Shown: positions 1 to 4,564 of the stretch, piece by piece
How the letters are laid out: each line of letters starts with the position of its first letter
How positions within the stretch are numbered: position 1 is the stretch's first letter
Assembly: GCA_963660615.1 (NCBI GenBank)
Contig: CAVKYE010000029.1
Span: forward strand, 1-7,022
Source of the DNA: Coprosoma sp963660615
GTDB lineage: Bacteria > Bacillota_I > Bacilli_A > RF39 > UBA660
Direction of reading: 5' to 3'
Length of the DNA stretch: 7,022 nucleotides
Notes under the pieces: generated by a model
Told to the model about the DNA's origin: nothing
Database searches by the model: none
What the model saw: the letters and a program-made list of their open reading frames with translations, nothing else
Position numbers and translations under genes: made by a program

Positions 1-2
1 GA

Positions 3-95
3 GGTACTATGGCACCTAGTGGCAATACAATAAGAATAGGTAATTGTGGTAATAACAATTACATCACACCACAACAAATAATATTTTATAAATAG
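3..95 (+). CDS. C-terminal end of an upstream phage gene (partial)
   Basis: Frame 3 is open from the first base of the window to TAG at 93-95 and encodes the last 30 residues of a protein whose start lies upstream; the other two forward frames stop early (31-33 and 17-19). The peptide is polar, rich in Asn and Thr (GNTIRIGNCGNNNY) and ends in ITPQQIIFYK. Position directly before the holin suggests a tail, baseplate or neck-appendage gene of the prophage, but the piece is too short to assign a family. The gap to the holin start is 14 bases, so it probably shares its transcript. Confidence 0.55.
   Translation, partial: GTMAPSGNTIRIGNCGNNNYITPQQIIFYK
40..62 (+). repeat. 8-bp inverted repeat at the end of the upstream gene
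   Basis: GTAATTGT (40-47) and ACAATTAC (55-62) are perfect inverted arms around a 7-base loop, about 50 bases before the holin start. No T-run follows, so it is not a terminator. It may slow ribosomes or stabilise the mRNA before the lysis genes, or be chance in A+T-rich DNA. Confidence 0.25.
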
Positions 96-109
96 AAAGG
101 AAAAGATAA

Positions 110-484
110 ATGGAAATGTTTATAGAACAAATAACATCATCAAATCTTGATGTTAGAAATTTATTTTTAATCTGTGGAATATTCATTGTTATGGATGTTA
201 TAACAGGTTATTTAAAAGCATTTAAGTTTAAAAAAGCAAATTCAAGTATTAGTAGGGATGGCTACATCAAAAAAGGTGGATGGCTTATTTCACTAATCTT
301 GGGTTTTTTAATAGATGTTTTTATAGGAACAAACATCTTTTTAAACACTACCGCAGTTGTTTTAGTTGCAACCGAGGGAATAAGTGTTTATGAAAACTTA
401 GGCGAGTTAGGAATTGACTTGCCTTTTAAACAATATTTTGAAAGATTGAAGGACATCAACACAAAGAAAGGTGAGGAGGAATAG
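110..484 (+). CDS. Phage holin, toxin-secretion/phage-lysis holin family (Phage_holin_4 type)
   Basis: Small membrane protein of 124 aa that should form holes in the cytoplasmic membrane at the end of the lytic cycle, letting the endolysin encoded two genes downstream reach the wall. Hydrophobic segments lie at about residues 17-37, 56-74 and 78-95. MDVITGYLKAF (28-38), the SRDGYIKKGG stretch (48-57) and EGISVYENLGELG (89-101) fit the conserved pattern of this family, and the charged tail ending KKGEEE is typical of holins. Length is within the usual 120-150 aa. AAGGA at 97-101 gives a Shine-Dalgarno site 8 bases before ATG; a second Met at residue 3 is possible. The gene is followed almost immediately by the DUF6275-like gene, which is consistent with one lysis operon. 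The family call comes from remembered motifs, not a search. Confidence 0.85.
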   Translation: MEMFIEQITSSNLDVRNLFLICGIFIVMDVITGYLKAFKFKKANSSISRDGYIKKGGWLISLILGFLIDVFIGTNIFLNTTAVVLVATEGISVYENLGELGIDLPFKQYFERLKDINTKKGEEE

Positions 485-485
485 T

Positions 486-749
486 ATGAGTAGTAAAGAG
501 TTTATTTCAAAATGCAAAGAAGAAGTAAGAAAGTATGCAATAGAACATTTAGATAAGAGCGATACTACACCAGAATTTGAAGTATATGTAGTTTGGTATG
601 CCAAAACATTGCAAAATCATAAGGCATTACTATCTACTAATTTGTTTGATGGTATGTATTATGAGTGTACTTATAATGGCAACAAAAAAGAATTATATTT
701 TGACGCTTATAAAAAATTTGAAAATAAAGTTATAAAGGAAGGTGAGTAG
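486..749 (+). CDS. DUF6275-like small phage protein in the lysis cassette
   Basis: Soluble 87-residue protein without membrane segments or signal peptide. The core runs EVYVVWYAKTLQNHKALLS (32-50) followed by DGMYYECTYNGNKKELYFDA (55-74), which I recognise as the pattern of the uncharacterised phage family DUF6275, often found beside holin and endolysin genes. ATG at 486 is preferred over an in-frame GTG at 471 because GGAGG at 475-479 sits 6 bases upstream of it; starting at 486 also leaves a 1-base gap after the holin stop. The endolysin ATG is 2 bases after its stop, so the three genes are tightly packed and probably co-translated. Function unknown; a role in timing or regulating lysis is only a guess from position. 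Confidence 0.75.
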   Translation: MSSKEFISKCKEEVRKYAIEHLDKSDTTPEFEVYVVWYAKTLQNHKALLSTNLFDGMYYECTYNGNKKELYFDAYKKFENKVIKEGE

Positions 750-751
750 TT

Positions 752-1510
752 ATGAAAATTTTACTTAGTGCAGGACACGGAGGAACTGATAATGGGTCTA
801 CAGGAGTTGATAGAGGCACAGAGAAAGCAAGAACTATGGAGTTGGTGAACTTAATCGCAGGCTATCTTAGAGGAGCAGGGCATACAGTTACTGCCGTTCA
901 AGAGAAGAATGCGAATGCAAAATGGAATCTTAAAGGACGTAGTGGCTATGACTATGCCTTGTCAGTTCATTTTAATTCGTTCAACGGTACCGGAACAGGA
1001 ACAGAGGTATTGTATAAAGGTACAACTAAAAAAGCCACTCAAATGGCTGAAAAGGTATCAAACGCTATGGGGATTAAGAACAGAGGAGCAAAGAGCAGAC
1101 CTGAGCTGTATATGCTTAACATCGGATTCGATAACTTAGTTGAAGTTTGCTTCCACGATAACTCAAATGATTTAGCAAAGTATAACGCTAATAAAAATAA
1201 TGTAGCAAAGGCGATAGCAGAAGTTATTGTTGGTGGTACTATTAATACTACAGCAAATGCAACAAATACCACTAGTACAAGTGGTAAAAAATTGTATTTA
1301 CCAAAATCCGCAACTAGCTGGCGTATTTATAAAATTGGAGTGGCTCCAAAAAAAGGGAATGAATGTGGATATCTTAAACCTGCGAAATTCGGAGGTTTAA
1401 CCTATGATATATTAGGTTATTCGCAAACTAATGTTGCACTTATCCAAACACGAGACTTTGGAAAGGTTCAGATATATGTAGCACCTAGTACGGGCGCAGT
1501 CATAAAATAA
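752..1510 (+). CDS. Phage endolysin, N-acetylmuramoyl-L-alanine amidase (Amidase_3)
   Basis: Zinc amidase of 252 aa that should cut the bond between N-acetylmuramic acid and L-alanine in peptidoglycan during phage release. The catalytic domain spans about residues 1-160. Likely zinc ligands are H9 in SAGHGG, E24 in the EKAR helix and H73 in SVHFNS; E131 in LVEVCFHDN is the likely catalytic glutamate. A Thr/Asn/Ser/Ala linker (about 161-178) joins it to a C-terminal domain (about 179-252) with short beta-type segments (SWRIYKIGVAPKKG, GGLTYDILGY, KVQIYVAP) that looks like an SH3-like wall-binding module. There is no signal peptide, so export should depend on the holin. AAGGAAGGTGA lies upstream of the ATG. 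The gene is visibly richer in G+C than the rest (29 of 60 bases in 841-900), which may reflect a different recent origin. A strong terminator follows. Confidence 0.93.
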   Translation: MKILLSAGHGGTDNGSTGVDRGTEKARTMELVNLIAGYLRGAGHTVTAVQEKNANAKWNLKGRSGYDYALSVHFNSFNGTGTGTEVLYKGTTKKATQMAEKVSNAMGIKNRGAKSRPELYMLNIGFDNLVEVCFHDNSNDLAKYNANKNNVAKAIAEVIVGGTINTTANATNTTSTSGKKLYLPKSATSWRIYKIGVAPKKGNECGYLKPAKFGGLTYDILGYSQTNVALIQTRDFGKVQIYVAPSTGAVIK

Positions 1511-1549
1511 GAGAGGTAACCGATATCAATCTCGGAGACCTCTTTTTTT
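1511..1549 (+). terminator. Rho-independent terminator of the lysis operon
   Basis: AGAGGT (1512-1517) pairs with ACCTCT (1538-1543), and an inner CCGA (1520-1523) pairs with TCGG (1532-1535). A run of seven T follows from 1543. It begins one base after the endolysin stop and separates the lysis genes from the toxin-antitoxin cassette. Confidence 0.9.
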
Positions 1550-1578
1550 ATTTGCAAAAAATATTTTTTAGGTTAGTA

Positions 1579-1612
1579 TTGACATTTAAAATGTAAAAGA
1601 GTATTCTATAAT
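1579..1612 (+). promoter_or_regulatory. Putative promoter with internal palindrome, for the Panacea cassette
   Basis: A consensus -35 TTGACA (1579-1584) is followed after 17 bases by TATTCT (1602-1607); a perfect TATAAT lies five bases further (1607-1612) but at 22-base spacing. Between them ACATTTAAAATGT (1582-1594) is a perfect 6+1+6 palindrome overlapping the -35 box, a natural place for a repressor. A second candidate is an extended -10, TGGTACAAT, at 1644-1652. Either would give the two downstream genes their own transcript, independent of the lysis genes, as expected for a gene expressed in the lysogen. Which one is used cannot be decided from sequence. Confidence 0.55.
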
Positions 1613-1685
1613 CACTATTTTTCTGTATTTAATGTATTATTTGTGGTACAATAAACATAGAATAAGTGAAATGGGGGGGATTATA

Positions 1686-2162
1686 ATGTTAAAAAAGAAT
1701 AATATTGAAGATGTGGCAACCTTCTTTTTAAGCATAGTTGATAGAGAGGCTGGAAGTACAATAACACCATTAAAGCTTCAAAAATTGTTATATTACGCTC
1801 AAGGGTGGTATTTGGGTTATTATAATAAACCATTATTTAATGAAGATTTTGAGGCTTGGGCTCACGGACCTGCAAATAGAATGATATATTCAAAGTATAA
1901 AGAGTATGGCTATGATACAATACCTGAACCAGATTATAAAAAAAATAATTTTGATGAAAAAACAATAAGATTTTTAGCAAGTATTTGGAACACATACGGT
2001 ATATATGATGGCAAGTATTTAGAACATTTAACACATCAAGAAACTCCGTGGAAAAAAGCGATAGAGGAAAATGGAGGCAAATATAATAAAATCATTACAA
2101 AAGATTCTATGAAAGAATTTTTCAAAACAAAAATAAGAGAGAATAATGTATCCAACATTTAA
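1686..2162 (+). CDS. Panacea-domain (SocA/DUF4065-like) protein, putative antitoxin
   Basis: Protein of 158 aa matching the Panacea antitoxin domain throughout: TPLKLQKLLYYAQGWYLGYY (27-46), the acidic-aromatic FEAWAHGP (55-62) with its His-Gly-Pro turn, and the C-terminal LEHLTHQETPWKKA (112-125). Panacea proteins are known as antitoxins that bind and neutralise many unrelated toxins encoded beside them, and are common in prophages; the related Caulobacter SocA acts as a proteolytic adaptor. ATG at 1686 is chosen over the upstream in-frame ATGs (from 1632) because GGGGGGGA (1673-1680) lies 5 bases before it and the family starts close to this point. It lacks an obvious DNA-binding domain. 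The last 17 bases overlap the next gene, so the two are translationally linked. The fold call is confident; the antitoxin role is inferred from family and neighbour. Confidence 0.85.
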   Translation: MLKKNNIEDVATFFLSIVDREAGSTITPLKLQKLLYYAQGWYLGYYNKPLFNEDFEAWAHGPANRMIYSKYKEYGYDTIPEPDYKKNNFDEKTIRFLASIWNTYGIYDGKYLEHLTHQETPWKKAIEENGGKYNKIITKDSMKEFFKTKIRENNVSNI

Positions 2163-2529
2163 AAAACCAAATGAAATTAATTCACTTAATTTTTCTGAAA
2201 ATGATGATGATAAATTTTGCGTATTAAAATTTACATATTGTGACAAAAAATATCCTTTAAATGCTTTATCATCACAAGATTTAAAAAAATTCATATTATT
2301 TGCGAAAAAAATTGAAAAAAAGAAATGGCGACAAATAAAATATGAAGACCAAGGATTTAATTATGAAACTCCAAGTAAATTTAATGTAAACATACCAGAC
2401 GATATTCCTCGTGATGTAACAGTTATTTCTCTGCGGGTAAATCAAAAATTTAGAATTATCGGTTTTAGAGCTGAAAATATATTGTATATTATATGGTTTG
2501 ATAAAAATCACAACTCATATGATGGATAG
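2146..2529 (+). CDS. Uncharacterised small protein, likely toxin partner of the Panacea protein
   Basis: Soluble protein of 127 aa, Lys-rich and without membrane segments or signal peptide. It starts inside the Panacea gene (17-base overlap) with only a weak purine stretch (AAGAGAG) before its ATG, as expected for translation coupled to the first gene. Two patterns stand out: the N-terminal FCVLKFTYCDKKYPLNALSS (24-43), and the C-terminal FRIIGFRAENILYIIWFDKN (102-121) followed by HN. I associate an ending of the form R-hydrophobic-x-GF...YIxWFDxNH with small uncharacterised proteins of phages and mobile elements, but cannot name a family or assign a catalytic residue. A RelE/ParE-like compact fold is possible but not shown. 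The toxin role rests on pairing with a Panacea gene. G+C is low at its start (12 of 60 bases in 2161-2220). Confidence 0.7.
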   Translation: MYPTFKKPNEINSLNFSENDDDKFCVLKFTYCDKKYPLNALSSQDLKKFILFAKKIEKKKWRQIKYEDQGFNYETPSKFNVNIPDDIPRDVTVISLRVNQKFRIIGFRAENILYIIWFDKNHNSYDG

Positions 2530-2541
2530 TGTTTATTAAGG

Positions 2542-2571
2542 TGCAATTTCTACGTTGCATTTTACGTTGCA
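2542..2571 (+). repeat. Short direct repeats near the prophage end, possible integrase arm sites
   Basis: TACGTTGCA occurs twice at a 12-base period (2551-2559 and 2563-2571), preceded by a related GTGCA at 2541-2545. The copies lie 110-140 bases inside the prophage from the putative attR core. Tyrosine integrases bind short direct arm-type repeats at about this distance from the core, which is a reasonable but unproven reading. They could also be remnants of a terminator-like region after the toxin gene. Confidence 0.4.
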
Positions 2572-2680
2572 AATTTTTAAAGGCTAAAATTTTTCAATAT
2601 TTTTCACCTCGAAAAAGCGTTGAAAATAAAGGGGAAATAAAAAAATGAAAATTAAAGCAATGGGTACAAATGCTCCCCTT

Positions 2681-2691
2681 CTTCCCGACCA
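2681..2691 (+). other. Putative attR core: orphan 3' end of tRNA-Pro
   Basis: CTTCCCGACCA is exactly the 3' acceptor strand, discriminator A and CCA of the usual low-GC Gram-positive tRNA-Pro (whose 5' end is CGGGAAG). No matching CGGGAAG, anticodon arm or proper T-arm lies upstream, so this is a fragment, not a gene. Integration into a tRNA by a tyrosine recombinase restores the tRNA at one junction and leaves this kind of fragment at the other. Phage genes lie to its left, and a terminator suited to the displaced tRNA lies 12 bases to its right. The identity block may extend into the following ATTTTT. Confidence 0.7.
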
Positions 2692-2703
2692 TTTTTAAAT
2701 AAT

Positions 2704-2729
2704 AAAAGTCATTGTATAATGACTTTTTT
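2704..2729 (+). terminator. Rho-independent terminator, probably the displaced tRNA-Pro terminator
   Basis: AAAAGTCATT (2704-2713) and AATGACTTTT (2718-2727) form a 10-bp stem around GTAT, with six T at 2724-2729. It lies 12 bases after the tRNA-Pro CCA, the normal place for a tRNA terminator, and now would also end transcripts leaving the prophage. The A/T-flanked stem could work in both directions. Confidence 0.8.
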
Positions 2730-2761
2730 CGTGCAAAGACCCCAACAGCTTGATGCCAAAC

Positions 2762-3016
2762 TCATAAAAATCTTGTGATATTATTAATAATTATCAAAAA
2801 CAAGCCAGATAGGATTAGAACAAAATATATAAAAATATAAAGAAGCCAAAATGGCAAAAATATTAGAACCAACCACAGCGAGCTGACCATAAAAATTAAT
2901 ATAGTGTGATACAAAGAAAGGGAGATTCGAACCAAATTGATGTAATCAAAATTTGAAAATATAGTAATAATTATCAGATTATAGATGCACATACCAATCA
3001 ACAAATCAAAAAACAA
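2762..3016 (-). CDS. Doubtful hydrophobic reading frame in the intergenic flank
   Basis: An 84-codon minus-strand frame, TTG-started, that would encode an almost wholly hydrophobic protein with two or three possible membrane segments (about residues 9-20 and 38-78, with Trp and Pro in SLWLVLIFLPFWLLYIF). Against it: no Shine-Dalgarno site before the TTG or the first ATG (2990-2992), its start overlaps the terminator of the preceding minus-strand gene, and poly-T rich DNA yields Phe/Leu/Ile frames by chance. I recognise no family. It may be a decayed membrane-protein gene. I see no better-supported gene between 2730 and 3060. Confidence 0.2.
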   Translation of the reverse strand: MFFDLLIGMCIYNLIIITIFSNFDYINLVRISLSLYHTILIFMVSSLWLVLIFLPFWLLYIFIYFVLILSGLFLIIINNITRFL

Positions 3017-3034
3017 GTTAAATTTATTAACTTG
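3008..3034 (-). terminator. Rho-independent terminator of the MvaI/BcnI-like gene
   Basis: CAAGTTAA (3014-3021) and TTAACTTG (3027-3034) are perfect inverted arms around a 5-base loop. Read on the minus strand the hairpin is followed by six T (3008-3013). It begins 27 bases past the stop codon of the minus-strand nuclease gene. The stem is A+T-rich, as expected for this genome. Confidence 0.75.
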
Positions 3035-3060
3035 AAAAAATTTATTTTAATATAATATAA

Positions 3061-3792
3061 CTATTTAACAAGATTGTATATTTTATTTAAATTCTTTTCT
3101 TGAATTCCAAAACTTGTTCCATGATCATAAGTTTTACCCAATTTATCACCATATTTAAATATTCCAATTTTGAATTTAACAGTGATATAGCCATTCTCAA
3201 TAGCTTTTAAAAAATCATAAAAACTTTTAAATTCATAGTAGTATACATCTTCATATTTATAATATCGACAGCCATTATCAATCCATTTTCTTGCTTTAAC
3301 AAGCAAAAGTTTCTTTAACTTTTGGAAAGATTTTTGTTCAAGTAATTCAAAGGACCAAGCAGTATCATTGTCAATTAGCATATAATGCTTATCATATACA
3401 TTCATAATAACTTTTTTGTTTTCCCAATCAACAAATAATTTGAAATTATAGAATTTATTTCTCGTTAAATATTTTGCATTAATTGGTTGATTAAACACCT
3501 TATATTGTGGGAAATCTTTATCTGGATAACCATAAGTTTCACGGATTCTATTATTTTCAAATAAATAGCTATCTGGCACCGCATTAAATAAATTAATATC
3601 CCTTTCACTACCAAATTCCTTACATTTTAATTCAATATCATCAAAATCTGGAATAGGTAACTCATCTTTTTCTTTGCCTAATAAATGTTCCAAGGTTATG
3701 CCAATAGCACCAGTTCCCCCACTAGAAGCCTTTACAAACCCCATTTTTCTAATTTTTTCGATTTTGTTTGTTAACATTTCAAATGTATACAC
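3061..3792 (-). CDS. MvaI/BcnI-family restriction endonuclease, orphan
   Basis: Protein of 243 aa from the preferred GTG, close to the length of MvaI and BcnI. This family cuts short CC(W/S)GG-type sites as monomers and is structurally related to the MutH/Sau3AI group. Recognisable parts are the N-terminal helix and glycine-rich turn (IEKIRKMGFVKASSGGTGAIG, about 11-31), TLEHLLG (33-39), and PDFDDIELK (48-56), where an Asp with E54 and K56 forms the (D)...ExK nuclease motif; F69-P73 (FNAVP) follows as in the family. The C-terminal half is Tyr/Lys-rich, and PDKDFPQYK in the middle has no assigned role. SD AAGGAG (3802-3807) abuts an ATG at 3799-3801 with no spacing but is 9 bases from the GTG at 3790-3792, so the GTG is the better start; ATG would add three residues. 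No methyltransferase is in view. The target site is not deducible. Confidence 0.8.
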   Translation of the reverse strand: MYTFEMLTNKIEKIRKMGFVKASSGGTGAIGITLEHLLGKEKDELPIPDFDDIELKCKEFGSERDINLFNAVPDSYLFENNRIRETYGYPDKDFPQYKVFNQPINAKYLTRNKFYNFKLFVDWENKKVIMNVYDKHYMLIDNDTAWSFELLEQKSFQKLKKLLLVKARKWIDNGCRYYKYEDVYYYEFKSFYDFLKAIENGYITVKFKIGIFKYGDKLGKTYDHGTSFGIQEKNLNKIYNLVK

Positions 3793-3810
3793 AAAATTCA
3801 TCTCCTTCCA

Positions 3811-3838
3811 TTATAGAGAAAAAACTTTTTCTCTATAA
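3811..3838. repeat. 28-bp palindrome upstream of the endonuclease gene
   Basis: TTATAGAGAAAAA (3811-3823) and TTTTTCTCTATAA (3826-3838) are perfect 13-bp inverted arms around AC. The palindrome ends three bases before the endonuclease ribosome binding site and includes most of a TATAAT box (minus strand, 3815-3810). It could be an operator for a repressor or an mRNA hairpin controlling ribosome access. The remaining 3839-3970 holds no gene that I can support; it is the shared upstream region of the nuclease gene and lemA. Confidence 0.75.
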
Positions 3839-3970
3839 ATATGATACTATTTTTATTTCTAATTTCCTTTTTTATCAAGAATATTTCTATTAAAAAATTT
3901 AAAGAATAGTACATATTGAATTTTACAAATTATAACACATATAATATATATAAATGTTTTTTATTATTCT

Positions 3971-3998
3971 TTGATTTTTTTTATAAATATGATAAAAT
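3971..3998 (+). promoter_or_regulatory. Promoter of the lemA-htpX operon
   Basis: TTGATT (3971-3976) and TAAAAT (3993-3998) are separated by 16 bases, and TG at 3990-3991 makes an extended -10 (TGATAAAAT). Transcription would start near 4005, leaving a short leader that contains the full ribosome binding site at 4012-4020. Confidence 0.65.
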
Positions 3999-4027
3999 AT
4001 ACTTATAAATTAAAGGAGGTAAATAAA

Positions 4028-4564
4028 ATGAAAATATTAATAATAATATGTATAATAATTATCATCGCAATCATATTTTTATATAACCATTTAGTATCAT
4101 TAAACATTAGATGTAAAAATGCGTGGTCGCAAATAGATAACCAGCTTAAACGAAGAGCAGATTTAATTCCCAACTTAGTAGAAGTTACCAAAGGTTATGC
4201 TAATTATGAAAGCAAAGTTTTAACGGATGTGGTTGAGGCAAGAAACAGGGCAATAACAATTAGTGAAAAAGCGAGAAATAGTGAAGAAGTAAGTAAAAAA
4301 CTAAATGCCCTATTAGCTTTAAGTGAAAGTTATCCAGATTTAAAAGCCAACGAAATCTTTAAAAACTTACAAATTGAGTTAACTGGTACGGAAGATAAAA
4401 TTGCTTTTGCCAGACAATTTTATAATGATTCAGTTCAACAATATAACACTGCAATTGAAATGTTTCCGAATAACATTTTGGCGAATATTATGAAATATAC
4501 TGAAAAAGAATATTTCAAAGTAAATGACAGCGAAAAAGAAAATGTAAAGGTGGATTTACAATGA
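4028..4564 (+). CDS. lemA: LemA family membrane-anchored protein
   Basis: LemA protein of 178 aa. An N-terminal membrane helix (about 2-20) is followed by the family signature NAWSQIDNQLKRRADLIPNL (31-50), then VEVTKGYANYES, EARNRA (70-75), and the second signature GTEDKIAFARQFYND (120-134) with FPNNILA. LemA proteins form helical bundles anchored at the membrane; their biochemical role is not settled, though they are repeatedly encoded beside HtpX-type proteases. The start is ATG at 4028, 7 bases after an excellent AAAGGAGGT (4012-4020); the TTG at 3971 in the same frame overlaps the promoter and is not credible. The stop overlaps the htpX start as ATGA. A full-length, intact gene. Confidence 0.95.
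   Translation: MKILIIICIIIIIAIIFLYNHLVSLNIRCKNAWSQIDNQLKRRADLIPNLVEVTKGYANYESKVLTDVVEARNRAITISEKARNSEEVSKKLNALLALSESYPDLKANEIFKNLQIELTGTEDKIAFARQFYNDSVQQYNTAIEMFPNNILANIMKYTEKEYFKVNDSEKENVKVDLQ

Larger units (their letters stand above)
1..2691. mobile_element. Right end of an integrated prophage (lysis module, toxin-antitoxin cassette, attR)
   Basis: The stretch carries a phage lysis cassette (holin, small DUF6275-like gene, endolysin), then an accessory toxin-antitoxin pair, then an orphan tRNA-Pro 3' end that marks a tRNA-targeted integration junction. In many temperate phages of low-GC Gram-positives the lysis genes lie next to attR and the integrase at the opposite end, which fits this layout. 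The left boundary, integrase, structural genes and intact tRNA-Pro lie outside the window, so whether the prophage is complete or a remnant cannot be told. The right boundary at 2691 is an inference from the tRNA fragment. Confidence 0.75.

Noticed and set aside
909..1139. Open frame overlapping the endolysin on the same strand.
   Set aside because: It lies wholly inside a well-supported gene, lacks a ribosome binding site and has no recognisable family; the same holds for the minus-strand frame at 1039-1272.
2591..2625. Hairpin TTTTTC/GAAAAA around CACCTC-like loop after the toxin gene, considered as a terminator.
   Set aside because: The stem is only A/T-rich six pairs, and no T-run follows; the convincing terminator is at 2704-2729.
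2645..2698. A 17-codon frame (MKIKAMGTNAPLLPDHF) with AAGGGGA upstream, and a complementary TCCCCTT at 2674-2680 that could sequester it.
   Set aside because: Its second half is the tRNA-Pro 3' fragment and its stop comes from the following A/T stretch, so the frame is an accident of the attachment site; the 7-base complementarity has a 38-base gap and no further support.
2923..2933. AGATTCGAACC, which looks like the T-arm of a minus-strand tRNA.
   Set aside because: The T-stem does not pair beyond two bases, and no CCA, acceptor or anticodon arm lies around it.
3971..4027. In-frame TTG giving lemA a 19-residue N-terminal extension.
   Set aside because: The TTG is the -35 box of the promoter, and a perfect ribosome binding site precedes the ATG at 4028.
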